A stretch of DNA of 64,000 nucleotides from Tunturibacter empetritectus (GTDB taxonomy: Bacteria; Acidobacteriota; Terriglobia; Terriglobales; Acidobacteriaceae). Every line of letters begins with the position of its first letter. Positions within the stretch are counted from its first letter, which is position 1. Where the stretch lies: NCBI RefSeq assembly GCF_040358985.1, contig NZ_CP132932.1:4278001-4342000 (forward strand), read 5' to 3'. Below are positions 17,417 to 25,684 of the stretch, piece after piece. The notes beneath the pieces were generated by a model that did no database searches, was not told the DNA's origin, and was given only the letters and a program-made list of their open reading frames with translations. The position numbers were made by a program, and so were the translations under genes.

Positions 17417-17819
17417 GAACGTTACGTATTGGACGACCACCGCACTTATAGCGTTTTTTATCGGAAGCGGCGGCGCCGGGCAGCTGGTACAGTTTCAGCG
17501 CAACCCCCACGGCGTCGTGCCCGCGCTTGGCTACCCAATGTACTTCTTCGCCATCCTGGGAGTTTGGAAGATGCTTGGAGCCATCGCCATTCTTGTGCCG
17601 GGTCTTCCGCGGCTCAAGGAATGGGCGTATGCCGGTATCTTCTTCGATCTGACGGGCGCTGCCGCATCGTGCGCTGCAGTCGGCGGCTATGGTGCTTATG
17701 GCTTTCACGTCCTCGCCCCACTCATCCTCACCGTAGTTACAGCGGTGTCGTGGGCACTGCGACCGCAAAGCCGTATTATCGGTGTGCTCTTTCCTTCGAC
17801 AGACAGCAGGCCGGTATAG
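17400..17819 (+). CDS. DoxX-like integral membrane protein
   Basis: A 139-residue protein with four hydrophobic helices and the DoxX-like family pattern (WTTTALIAFFIGSGGAGQL, LGYPMYFFAILGVWKMLGAIAIL, KEWAYAGIFFDLTGAAASCAA). The start at 17400 has GGAGG 5 bases before it and overlaps the upstream SRPBCC gene. It completes the common arsR-SRPBCC-DoxX arrangement. The family is often linked with redox stress, but no biochemical role can be read here. Confidence 0.87.
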   Translation: MTAKTKNVTYWTTTALIAFFIGSGGAGQLVQFQRNPHGVVPALGYPMYFFAILGVWKMLGAIAILVPGLPRLKEWAYAGIFFDLTGAAASCAAVGGYGAYGFHVLAPLILTVVTAVSWALRPQSRIIGVLFPSTDSRPV

Positions 17820-17935
17820 TCACGTGAATAGCGAACAGTTCTGGATAGAAGGGGTGCAGGGAGTCTGCGCGGTTGGCGAAGGTTGCAGGTTGCGCTGAGT
17901 ACGGCTAAATTAGGTTGCGAGATTTGGAGATGTCC

Positions 17936-18376
17936 ATGAAGAAGTCCGTTCCGGTGGAGTCTGCTTCTGCGTTGATCGACGCGAAGATCAACGAACTTGG
18001 CGACTGGCGTGGGAAGATGCTCGCGAAGGTGCGCGAGATCATCCGTAAGGCAGACCCTGAGATCGTCGAAGAGTGGAAGTGGATGGGAACTCCCGTTTTT
18101 TCCCGCGGCGGCATTGTGTGCACGGGAGAGACATACAAGAGCGTCGTCAAGATGACCTTTGCCAAGGGAGCTGCATTGAAGGATCCTTCAGGTCTGTTCA
18201 ATTCAAGCCTTGAAGGGAATGTCAGGCGTGCCATCGATATCCAGGAAGGCGACAAGATCAATGAAGCGGCTTTGAAGGATCTCATCAGGGCTGCGGTGGC
18301 GCTCAATCTCGAGGGCAAGGGCAAAGCCAAGAGCCAGCCTAAGCTCCGGCCGGCGCTCAGCGAACGAGGCGGCTAG
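17936..18376 (+). CDS. DUF1801 (YdhG-like) protein
   Basis: A 146-residue soluble protein of the DUF1801 family: an N-terminal helical part (IDAKINELGDWRGKMLAKVREIIRKADPEIVEEWKW), MGTPVFSRGGIVCTGETYKSVVKMTFAKGAAL, then LFNSSLEGNVRRAIDI and a Lys/Arg-rich tail. Function unknown. I choose ATG 17936 because GGAG lies 6 bases before it; an in-frame ATG at 17930 overlaps that site. The gene is likely monocistronic. Confidence 0.87.
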   Translation: MKKSVPVESASALIDAKINELGDWRGKMLAKVREIIRKADPEIVEEWKWMGTPVFSRGGIVCTGETYKSVVKMTFAKGAALKDPSGLFNSSLEGNVRRAIDIQEGDKINEAALKDLIRAAVALNLEGKGKAKSQPKLRPALSERGG

Positions 18377-18463
18377 CTTCTCGCAGCTGCTGGAGATATC
18401 TCCGCTACTACTTGTCGATCGCGGGCTCATCGAAGGCAGCGCTTCCTTTATGCTTGAGAGGCG

Positions 18464-19270
18464 ATGGCGCAGACAGTTTTGACGATTGCTGGATTTGATC
18501 CCTCATCGGGTGCGGGTGTGACCGCCGACCTGATGGTGTTTGCGGCGCATGGGTTGTTTGGGACCTCGTGCATAACAAGCCTGACGGTGCAGTCGACGCT
18601 GGGGGTGCGGGATAGTCTGCCGGTACCCGCGGAGTTGGTGCGGGCTACGCTCGGTTGTCTGGAGAGCGATCTGCCGGCGGAGGGGATCAAGATTGGGATG
18701 CTGGGTACAGCAGCGAATGTGGTTGCGGTGGCGGAGTTTCTTGAGGGCCTGCGCGGGCGGGGGTGGCGGGTTCCGGTGGTGCTGGATCCGGTGATCCGGT
18801 CGAGCTCGGGCAGGGAACTGCTGGATGCGGAGGGAGTAGGGACGCTGCGGGGGAGGCTGCTGCCGCTGGTGGATTGGGTGACGCCGAACCTGGAAGAGCT
18901 GGGGGTTCTGGCGGGGCGGATTGTGATGCAGCGGGGGGATATGCCAGCGGCGGCCCGGGATCTGCAAGCGATGGGAGCTGGGTTAAATGTGGTGGCGACG
19001 GGTGGGCACCTGATGCCGCCGGACGATCTACTGGTGCGTGCGACTGGAGAGATGGAGTGGCTGCCGGGGGAGCAGATTGTAAGCCGGTCGACGCATGGGA
19101 CGGGGTGTGCGTTTTCAAGTGCGCTGCTGAGCAGAGTGGTGATGGGAGATGCTCCACTGGCTGCGGCGAGGATGGCGAAGCGGTATGTGGCGGAGGCGAT
19201 TCGGACGGCCGAGCCGAGGGGTGCGGGGCTGGGGCCGGTGAATCCGCTGTGGCCTCTGCGGGATGAGTAG
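18464..19270 (+). CDS. thiD: Hydroxymethylpyrimidine/phosphomethylpyrimidine kinase
   Basis: ThiD phosphorylates HMP to HMP-P and HMP-PP for thiamine synthesis. The 268-residue ribokinase-fold protein begins VLTIAGFDPSSGAGVTADL, has KIGMLGT (76-82), VVLDPVIRSSSG (110-121), TPNLEEL (143-149) and the C-terminal anion hole/catalytic segment STHGTGCAFSSAL (209-221, Asp replaced by His just before GTGC as in several homologues). thiS lies about 600 bases downstream, with an unknown gene between them. No TPP riboswitch pattern was seen upstream. Confidence 0.93.
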   Translation: MAQTVLTIAGFDPSSGAGVTADLMVFAAHGLFGTSCITSLTVQSTLGVRDSLPVPAELVRATLGCLESDLPAEGIKIGMLGTAANVVAVAEFLEGLRGRGWRVPVVLDPVIRSSSGRELLDAEGVGTLRGRLLPLVDWVTPNLEELGVLAGRIVMQRGDMPAAARDLQAMGAGLNVVATGGHLMPPDDLLVRATGEMEWLPGEQIVSRSTHGTGCAFSSALLSRVVMGDAPLAAARMAKRYVAEAIRTAEPRGAGLGPVNPLWPLRDE

Positions 19271-19423
19271 TTATATGGCACAAGGTGTGTGCTGAATCGG
19301 GAATTGGAGTGGCGGGGCGGTTTTGGGTGGCGAGGCAGGTTCTGAGACGAACAAACTACATCGTTTGGGTCATTGCCGGGCTTTGGCTGGACTATTTGAA
19401 TAGCGCTGAGGGTCTGCGTTGAG

Positions 19424-19451
19424 TTGCCTTAGTCGGAATATTCCGGATAAT
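19424..19451 (+). promoter_or_regulatory. Possible promoter with palindrome, upstream of the 118-aa gene
   Basis: TTGCCT (19424-19429) and GATAAT (19446-19451) are 16 bases apart, with the perfect 12-base palindrome CGGAATATTCCG (19434-19445) filling the spacer. Spacing and position fit a regulated promoter, but box matches are only moderate. Confidence 0.35.
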
Positions 19452-19499
19452 GCCTTGGAGAGGTTGGCCGATAGGGATTAGGACGGAGGATTCAGGTCC

Positions 19500-19856
19500 A
19501 TGTCCACAGTAGCTTTTCCCGGGGTCTTTCGACCCGAACTCGTAAACCGGAGCGCCTCGAGCGTTCCAACTCTTTCGCCGGGGAACCCCGCGCCGAAGAA
19601 CGCAGACCTGACGATTCACAGGATCAGCCAGACACACCATGGCCGCACGCTGCTGACGCTGGGCCATGCGGCCGAGTATCTGGCAAACTCGCGGCGTTAT
19701 TCGATTCAGGCCTTCGACAATAAATCTGACGATGAGGCGATTCACATCCTGATGGGTCTGAGCCGGAGTGTGTTTGAGGACTTTGCTCAGCCGAAGACGC
19801 TGACTCGCAGGTTGTGGAACTGGTTTGTTGAGCGGACGGTGCGGTTGCTGGATTAG
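19500..19856 (+). CDS. Hypothetical protein (118 aa)
   Basis: I do not recognise this protein. It has a variable, Pro/Ser-rich first third and a well-ordered second part (LTLGHAAEYLANSRRYSIQAFDNKSDDEAIHILMGLSRSVF). No signal peptide, cysteines or known motif are visible. A GGAGG site 10 bases before the ATG supports translation. It lies between thiD and thiS on the same strand, which is context only; a thiamine role is not implied by its sequence. Confidence 0.6.
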   Translation: MSTVAFPGVFRPELVNRSASSVPTLSPGNPAPKNADLTIHRISQTHHGRTLLTLGHAAEYLANSRRYSIQAFDNKSDDEAIHILMGLSRSVFEDFAQPKTLTRRLWNWFVERTVRLLD

Positions 19857-19883
19857 ATGGCGATGCTGCTAGGCTGAATAGGT

Positions 19884-20102
19884 ATGGCACTTACGGTGAT
19901 CTTGAACGGCCAGTCCCGCAGCTTTGACGCGCTTGAAGAAGCTGCCAGCCTTGAACAACTTGTCGTGGAGCTGGGATTGAAGAGCGACCGCGTGGCGATA
20001 GAACACAATGGGGAGATTGCTGCTCGCTCGAACTGGGCACAGACGGCGCTGCGCGCAGGGGACCGGCTGGAGGTGGTTCACTTTGTCGGGGGTGGGGTTT
20101 GA
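19884..20102 (+). CDS. thiS: Sulfur carrier protein ThiS with one-residue C-terminal extension
   Basis: A 72-residue ubiquitin-fold sulfur carrier for thiazole formation: LTVILNGQSRSFDALEEAASLEQLVVELGL, RVAIEHNGEIAARSNW, RAGDRLEVVHFVGGGV. ThiS must end in Gly-Gly to be adenylated and thiocarboxylated by ThiF. Here the tail is GGGV, so a terminal Val covers the glycines. Either the Val is removed, as JAMM-type proteases do for some sulfur carriers, or the protein is inactive. The last 25 bases overlap the 3' end of the convergent glycosyltransferase gene. No thiG, thiF or thiC is in the window. Confidence 0.85.
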   Translation: MALTVILNGQSRSFDALEEAASLEQLVVELGLKSDRVAIEHNGEIAARSNWAQTALRAGDRLEVVHFVGGGV

Positions 20103-21334
20103 TGGGCCGGTTTGTGCGGTATATCTTTCGCTGTCAGACGTTTTAGAAGAGACTCCCAGCGGTCGCCGTAGTCGTCCCAGCCTCCTAGTAGCTGGACGCG
20201 GCGGAGGGCGGCTTCGCTCATCTGCGATTGGAGGCCGGGGTCGTCGGCGAGTTGCTGCATGCGCTGGGTGAGGGCGGCTGCGTCGCGAACTGGGACTACG
20301 AAGCCTTCTACGCCGTTGGTGAAGAGGTCTTCGCCGCCGGTGTTGGTGGAGCAAAGAACAGGGCAGCCGCAGGCGAGGGCTTGACCCTGGACCAGCGCCA
20401 AACCCTCTTCGATGCTGGGGAGAACCATGACGTGGCTGGTGCTCATGACGGTGGCGAGCTGCTCCTGCGGGAGTGGACCGAGGAACTCGACTTGCTGCTG
20501 AGGAAGGCGATCGAGGACGGTCTTCATGTCGGGGTGGATGGACCCGGCGAGGCGCAGGCGCTTTGCGGGATGCCGGAGTTTGGCGAAAGCTTCGAGGAGG
20601 TAGGGAACTCCCTTGCGTAGGGTGACGGAGCCGGCGAAGAGGACCTCGAAGCGGTCGTTGGAATCGGGAGGCTCGCCGGTGCGGGTGAAGTTTTCGAGGC
20701 GAACGCCGTAGGGGATGACGTGAATCTTTTCAGCTGGCAGGCCCATTTCGATGAAGGAACGGGCGGCGAAGCTTGAGGGGACGGTGATGGCGTCCGAGAT
20801 AGCGTAGATCTTTTCTTCGCGGAGGATGTCGCGAATGTCGGTGACGGGACGGGTCACATTCCAGCGCTGGTACTCGTCGGAGACGATGGTCTCCTGATAG
20901 CGCTGATGGGAGGAGCCCCGGTCGCAGATGAGGCGGCCACCGCGGGACTGGATCTCGCTGCCGGTTTTGAGGCTTGAGCCGGAGATGGCGATGACAGCGT
21001 CCGGGGTTGTGTTTGGGGTTGCGGCGGCGCGGGTGCGCCGGAGGGTCCACTCATCGAAGGAGAGTGAGTTTGCATAACTTATTTGATCCATTAGATATGG
21101 ATGGTGAATGCCAAAGCGTTGCATGAGAATTTCGGGGGTGTGGACCCAAGGGAAGGTCTCGACCAGTTCGCGGGGAAGGCCTTCGCGCTTGAGGCGCGTC
21201 CAGGGCCAGGTCGAGTAGATGCGCTGGAGATGGCCTCGGCGGTTAAGCTGGCGGGCTAGTTCAAAGTGATGGAAGACACCGAAGACCGTCTGAACAATTC
21301 GCATAGCGCCAGTGGGCGATTGACCTCGGTTCAT
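20078..21334 (-). CDS. Glycosyltransferase family 4 protein
   Basis: A 418-residue GT-B glycosyltransferase. The N-terminal acceptor half starts MRIVQTVFGVFHHFELARQLNRRG. The donor half contains KIHVIPYGVRLENFT, FEVLFAGSVTLRKGVPYLLEAFAKL, and the nucleotide-sugar EX7E-type segment PSIEEGLALVQGQALACGCPVLCS. It probably adds a sugar to a cell-surface polysaccharide. It is transcribed in the same direction as the acyltransferase and membrane glycosyltransferase upstream (14-base gap), forming a three-gene envelope-glycan operon. The MNRGQSPTGA start precedes a second Met at residue 11, which may be the true start. Confidence 0.9.
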   Translation of the reverse strand: MNRGQSPTGAMRIVQTVFGVFHHFELARQLNRRGHLQRIYSTWPWTRLKREGLPRELVETFPWVHTPEILMQRFGIHHPYLMDQISYANSLSFDEWTLRRTRAAATPNTTPDAVIAISGSSLKTGSEIQSRGGRLICDRGSSHQRYQETIVSDEYQRWNVTRPVTDIRDILREEKIYAISDAITVPSSFAARSFIEMGLPAEKIHVIPYGVRLENFTRTGEPPDSNDRFEVLFAGSVTLRKGVPYLLEAFAKLRHPAKRLRLAGSIHPDMKTVLDRLPQQQVEFLGPLPQEQLATVMSTSHVMVLPSIEEGLALVQGQALACGCPVLCSTNTGGEDLFTNGVEGFVVPVRDAAALTQRMQQLADDPGLQSQMSEAALRRVQLLGGWDDYGDRWESLLKRLTAKDIPHKPAHQTPPPTK

Positions 21335-21348
21335 CGTAACAAAGGTGG

Positions 21349-22431
21349 TCAGGGGGCGGACTGGACGGCGGGGCGATGATATTTGGCGGTGAGGAAGCGG
21401 GTGACGGGTCGCTCGACGAAGAGATAGCAGAGTGGGCCGATGAGAGCGACCGACAGAAAGGCGAGGACTACGTTTATGTCGGGCCCCAGGCGCGCGAGAT
21501 GGGGATAGAGTCGATCGTATCCGTAGAAGACGAGGAGCGTGACGAGGTAGATGGAGTAGGAGGCGTCGCCGAGGAAGACACCGAAACGTCCGGTGGTGGA
21601 GGTGATCTGCGTAGAGCGGAAGACGAGGCCTGCAGTGATCATGGCAGCGGGGATGCCCCAGAGGAAGACGCGATGCCAGCTGAGGTCTCCGTTGAGGACA
21701 TATTTTGCGTTGCCGAGGTCATAGTAGCCGCAGAAGAGCGTGGAGAGAAGCCATAGCGATCCGACGGCGAGCAGCATGGTGCCGACGGCGTGGCGCTTGC
21801 CAAAACGCGCGTAGGCCAAGCCGATGAGACAGCCGAAGGTGAACTCGATGTTGAGGGGATTGGCCAGCAAAATGAGCACAGGCTGATGGAAGCCGAGCAG
21901 GCCACCCACAACGACGAAGGCGAGGATAGTGAGGATAGTTCGTTCGACTACATGGACGACGCCGAAGAAGAGATTGAGGGTGAGGAGGTAGTAGAAGAAC
22001 ATCTCGAAGATGAGCGTCCAACCGATGAAGATGAGCGGCGTCGGCATGGGAAAGCGTAGCGAGGGAAGCAGAAGGTAGGAGTTGAGAAGCCAGGCAAGGG
22101 TGAGATGGTGTTGCTTCCACTGCACCAGGACAAAGAAGAAGGAGAGGATCCAGTAGATGGGGAAGATGCGGAGGAAGCGGCGAAGGAGAAAGTCGATTGC
22201 GCCATGGGGCAGGTTGGGATGAGTGGGGCGAACGCTCATGGCGACGGTGGAGAGGATGAATCCGCTGATCGCGAAGAATATGTCGACTCCGCAGGCGCCA
22301 AAGTTGGTGAGGTTGAAGAAGTGACTTTGGCGGGAGACTGCGTGGCCTGAGACGACAAAGAGGGAATGGACGTAGACGACGAGCAGGGCCGCGATCGCTC
22401 GGAGGATCTGGATCGAGTCGTGTCGTTTCAT
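21349..22431 (-). CDS. Acyltransferase family 3 (OafA/YrhL type)
   Basis: A 360-residue polytopic membrane O-acyltransferase. It starts HDSIQILRAIAALLVVYVHSLF, contains GVDIFFAISGFILS (50-63), and has about ten hydrophobic helices to residue 350. The conserved His in the first helix (VYVHS) and the RxxR-type cluster FLLRRFLRIFPIYW are visible. Family members transfer acetyl or succinyl groups to exported glycans. It overlaps the upstream membrane glycosyltransferase by 4 bases, so the two are translationally coupled. Confidence 0.9.
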   Translation of the reverse strand: MKRHDSIQILRAIAALLVVYVHSLFVVSGHAVSRQSHFFNLTNFGACGVDIFFAISGFILSTVAMSVRPTHPNLPHGAIDFLLRRFLRIFPIYWILSFFFVLVQWKQHHLTLAWLLNSYLLLPSLRFPMPTPLIFIGWTLIFEMFFYYLLTLNLFFGVVHVVERTILTILAFVVVGGLLGFHQPVLILLANPLNIEFTFGCLIGLAYARFGKRHAVGTMLLAVGSLWLLSTLFCGYYDLGNAKYVLNGDLSWHRVFLWGIPAAMITAGLVFRSTQITSTTGRFGVFLGDASYSIYLVTLLVFYGYDRLYPHLARLGPDINVVLAFLSVALIGPLCYLFVERPVTRFLTAKYHRPAVQSAP

Positions 22432-23960
22432 CGAGAGAGGGAGGCCGGCTTCAAGGTAAGTGGGGTCGCCGCTGGAGTGTCTCTTCGAAGGTAGATGCGG
22501 TAGCCGCGTTCGTGCTGCGCATCGCCGCCACGTTGTATGGAGAGGATGTAGTTCTGGTTCAGGAGATCAGTGAACTGTGGCCAGAACTGCAGCTTGTCGT
22601 AGCCACGGGCACCGAAGGTCGGCCATTGTTCATTGGTCAGGATGATGATCCGCGGATTGGATTTCTTTAACTGTGCGAGGAAGTCGTCTCGCAGGTGTTC
22701 TACCCGCGCATCGTTGCGGTCGAGGAAGAAGACGGTGTCGTTGACGTAGCCAGTGGCCATGGTGAGGTTCATGTGGAGCAGGACGTTGAGACAGCCGCTG
22801 GTCACGTCAAGACACTGTACCTCGCCGGGCGCATCCGAAGCGTGCAGGGCCGTCAGGTCACTCTGAAGTGCGCCTTCGTTCCACCTGTCCCACGTGGCTG
22901 GACGTGAGAGACGGGGGTAGATTGCGGAGGAAAACAGGAGCAGGGCGAGAGCCAGCCATCGATAGCTTGCTGTGCTTTGTCTGGCCGTGGCTACGAGGAC
23001 CCAGGCGGCCCAGAGAAAGAAGAAGTAATAGAAGGGCAGCCGGTGATAGGTGAAGCCTTTGTGTTGCAGGAAGAAGGATGCGGCGCCCAGCACTGTGGCG
23101 AGGAGTAAGGTCTGCTGGTCGAGGTCGTCTCTGAGGGCCGGTTGCAGCGCGACGAGGAGCAGCGAGCCGATTGCCAGCTCCGGCAAGACATGGATTGGTT
23201 CGAAGATGGCTGGAAGTATCTCCAGAAAGCTCCTTGAGGCTGTGGTCGCATAGACCGGAACCATGGTCCATTCGAGATTGAGAAAGGCGCCGACAGCTTT
23301 TTCGTAGAGGAGATAGGCAAATATGACTGCGAAACCGGCGGCGAAACCGGCGAGGAGATATCCAAGATAAGAGCGGAGGGGGAGTTGCCGCTTGCGAAGT
23401 GCCAGGATCAACGGCAGAACGAGGAGAATGAAGACAATGGCGGTAGGCTTGATCGTCGAAGCCAGCGCGACTGAGAGTCCGAAGAAGAGAATGAGGAGCG
23501 GGCGTTGGCGATGGAAGGATTCAAGCAGCAATGCGACACCGGCCCCGAGCAGGCAGGTCATGTAGAAATCTCGCTGCCCGAGGTTGATGATGCCGGCCCA
23601 GGTACCGGTGTGCTCGAGCACGAAGAACGAGATGCCGAAGACGGAGGCGAACCAGAGTCCTCGCCGGCGCGTGATGACTAGCATGGAGGTAAAAGCTACG
23701 GCGAGGCCGAAGAGATCGAAGAGGCGGAATGCGAGGTCGCTGGGGCCGAGAAGGTGTCTTTCGAGGCTGTAAAGAAGAAGCGATCCGGGAAACTGTACTT
23801 CGACGATGTCGCGGTAGAGACGCATTCCATGTTCGCTCAGGTAGACCATGTAGAGCAGGATGGGGCTGTCGTGCACCAGCGGCCAGTGCATGGAGTGAAC
23901 GATTGTGATACCTACGGAGACCGCTAGCCAGACGGTAAGAAGGGCGAACAGGATGCGCAA
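22428..23960 (-). CDS. Membrane glycosyltransferase-like protein (PMT/ArnT-type fold)
   Basis: A 510-residue protein with an N-terminal helix, roughly ten membrane helices up to residue 350 and a soluble C-terminal domain. The pattern HSMHWPLVHDSPILLYMVYLSEHGMRLYRDIVEVQFPGSLLLYSLE resembles the first periplasmic loop of GT39/GT83-type enzymes that use polyprenyl-phosphate sugars. DxD-like acids in the loop (VHDSP, YRDI) fit this but were not aligned. The start is a TTG, because no ATG lies upstream in frame and the first residues are the first membrane helix. It heads the operon with the acyltransferase and GT4 genes. Confidence 0.75.
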   Translation of the reverse strand: MRILFALLTVWLAVSVGITIVHSMHWPLVHDSPILLYMVYLSEHGMRLYRDIVEVQFPGSLLLYSLERHLLGPSDLAFRLFDLFGLAVAFTSMLVITRRRGLWFASVFGISFFVLEHTGTWAGIINLGQRDFYMTCLLGAGVALLLESFHRQRPLLILFFGLSVALASTIKPTAIVFILLVLPLILALRKRQLPLRSYLGYLLAGFAAGFAVIFAYLLYEKAVGAFLNLEWTMVPVYATTASRSFLEILPAIFEPIHVLPELAIGSLLLVALQPALRDDLDQQTLLLATVLGAASFFLQHKGFTYHRLPFYYFFFLWAAWVLVATARQSTASYRWLALALLLFSSAIYPRLSRPATWDRWNEGALQSDLTALHASDAPGEVQCLDVTSGCLNVLLHMNLTMATGYVNDTVFFLDRNDARVEHLRDDFLAQLKKSNPRIIILTNEQWPTFGARGYDKLQFWPQFTDLLNQNYILSIQRGGDAQHERGYRIYLRRDTPAATPLTLKPASLSR

Positions 23961-24214
23961 GGTCGACGGTTTGAGCGCAGGGGAAGAGATGCCGATATTG
24001 TGTTGCGTCAGGGCCGAGCCTCCGGATTGTGTTTCAGAGAGAAGTATAGAGTCTGGCTCTAGGATTGGCCTAGGTCGCCAGGTCGTCTGTTGCTGCTCAA
24101 TTGAAATGACAGGGGGATTCGCCCTTTAGAAATGTCACTCTATACCTCGCCGTAGCCGTGCGGCCTGAAGCAATGAGCGCATTGGCGATCATGCACTCAC
24201 CGAGATCGCTGATA

Positions 24215-24325
24215 TCAGATGGCCGAGAAGCCGCCGTCGACATTCAACTCCACCCCATTCACGAAGCTCGAATCGTCTGAAGCAAGAAACAGCGCGACCG
24301 TCGCAAATTTCTCAGGACGGCACGC
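24215..24325 (-). pseudogene. 3'-terminal remnant of a third SDR gene
   Basis: The minus strand encodes RPEKFATVALFLASDDSSFVNG followed by VELNVDGGFSAI and a stop, nearly identical to the C-termini of the two SDRs at 25685 and 26498. Upstream of RPEK it runs into a stop within four codons, so only about 34 codons survive. Confidence 0.75.
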
Positions 24326-24360
24326 TGTTTAAGGTTCAGAAAGCGTTGTCCCTGTTCAAC
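24319..24360 (+). pseudogene. Inverted internal fragment of the same SDR family
   Basis: The plus strand here reads GTLFKVQKALSLFN, which matches GTLFTVQKALPLFN in the downstream SDR but lies in the opposite direction to its neighbours and abuts the remnant ending near 24317. It looks like an inversion within a decayed copy. Confidence 0.6.
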
Positions 24361-24408
24361 GTGTTCGTAGACCTTACGAATCGGTTCGTGTGGGATCGGT
24401 GCGATGGG

Positions 24409-24825
24409 TCAGGGCCTGGGGCTCGCGTCGATCTCGGCGGCCCGCGCCAGTGCTTGCGTGTCAACATACTCCCGGACGCTCTTCAATTTGCCGTCTCGAA
24501 CGGTAATGTCGAAGACCCAATGATCCTCAAAGGTCTTATTGGTTGGTTTGACTCTCCCCGTAGCGAAGCCGACGACCAGAACCCGGTCTCCCTGCGCTAC
24601 GAACTCGGGGGGCTCTGGGTACGAAGTCTCCACCGTTTCGTTAGCCTTCTGAAGTAACTTCTCCAATCCTGCATGCCCGCGGTACGTGCCGGCCAGCGGC
24701 CAGTCCTCGCCTGGAACGGTCCACTCAATATCTTCCGCAGACAACGCCAGCAGGCCATGCTTATCGCGGCTGCCAAGTGCCGCAAGAAAATTCTTTACAG
24801 TCTGGACATTCTTTTCAATGCTCAT
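24409..24825 (-). CDS. SnoaL-like (NTF2-fold) protein
   Basis: A 138-residue protein of the ketosteroid-isomerase-like SnoaL group. The fold pattern is visible: N-terminal helix NVQTVKNFLAALGSRD, LLALSAEDIEWTVPG, TYRGHAGLEKLLQKANETV, VLVVGFATGRVKPTNKTFEDHWVFDITVRDGKLKSVREYVDT. Members bind small hydrophobic compounds or act as isomerases or hydrolases; the substrate is unknown. It stands at the 3' end of a same-strand cluster with an F420-type reductase and two SDRs, suggesting work on one small-molecule pathway. Confidence 0.87.
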   Translation of the reverse strand: MSIEKNVQTVKNFLAALGSRDKHGLLALSAEDIEWTVPGEDWPLAGTYRGHAGLEKLLQKANETVETSYPEPPEFVAQGDRVLVVGFATGRVKPTNKTFEDHWVFDITVRDGKLKSVREYVDTQALARAAEIDASPRP

Positions 24826-24920
24826 CGAAATCTCCTTTTCCCGTACAGGAATGCGTATTCGAGCGAATCAGGCATTTTGCAGTGGTACTTCTTGGGCAGC
24901 ATCACACGCTCGTAGATCGA

Positions 24921-25523
24921 TTACTGCTTCTTTTTGAACAGATCCTGGAAGATGAGTGGACCCCAAATGCGGTCGCGCGCATGCACCAGCGCGCCACCCT
25001 CGTTGAGCTTTCCTAGCTTCACGGGTGCAAACCCGAGCTGTTTGGCCAAATCCGCTACGGGAGCGATCGCGTCTTCGTCGTCGCTCGATAGAAAGACGAC
25101 ACGATGTCCGCCCTCAACGATCGGATCGGTGGCCAGGGTGGCCGCACCCAGATGATTGAAGCCTTTCACGAGCTTGGCGCCGGGAAAAGACTTCGCAACG
25201 AAGGCGGAGGACAGCAGGCCTTCCAGATCCTCAGAGGGAACTAACGCGTTCGTCGTGTCGATGATTGTCTTGCCCTTCCAACTCGGAAGCGCTTTCGCAA
25301 CCTCGCGGTGTTGCTCGAACAGAACCGCCAGGATGATTATGTCGGCCTCGAGCGCCTCTTGCAGTGACTTGGCTGTGACGGTTGGTCCAATCGCTCGAGC
25401 CTGCGGTGCCAACTCCTCAGGTGGCCGTCGACTCGCGACTGTCACGTTGATGTTGTTGCGGGCGAAGGCGTGGGCGAGGGCCTGGCCTATCTTTCCGAAT
25501 CCTACGATTGCATAGCTCATCAT
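24921..25523 (-). CDS. NADPH-dependent F420 reductase-like oxidoreductase
   Basis: A 200-residue Rossmann protein starting MMSYAIVGFGKIGQALAHAFARNNINVTVASRR, the dinucleotide-binding pattern of the F420:NADP oxidoreductase-like (NADP_oxidored_4) family. It continues with ADIIILAVLFEQHREVAKAL, KTIIDTTNAL and KGFNHLGAATL. These proteins transfer hydride between NADP and a flavin-like or other partner. I start at the ATG at 25523 (GGGGAAAC before it); the longer upstream extension is not conserved in appearance. It lies between SnoaL-like and SDR genes on the same strand. Confidence 0.87.
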   Translation of the reverse strand: MMSYAIVGFGKIGQALAHAFARNNINVTVASRRPPEELAPQARAIGPTVTAKSLQEALEADIIILAVLFEQHREVAKALPSWKGKTIIDTTNALVPSEDLEGLLSSAFVAKSFPGAKLVKGFNHLGAATLATDPIVEGGHRVVFLSSDDEDAIAPVADLAKQLGFAPVKLGKLNEGGALVHARDRIWGPLIFQDLFKKKQ

Positions 25524-25684
25524 GTTTCCCCGATCCTTTTTCTGATCCGTGTTGCTGTTGATTTCCAACCTTCGACGGCGAGGGACATCCAGTTTCGTTC
25601 TGTGGCGACCTTCCGTAAACGTCCCGCAGTAAATCAAATTTGCGGGCGGCCGGAAGGTCAGCCACTAGCCGAGGTCTGCAGACG

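Noticed and set aside
18377..18463. TPP riboswitch upstream of thiD
   Set aside because: The 87-base gap is too short and lacks the conserved thi-box cores (CTGAGA and the second conserved block).
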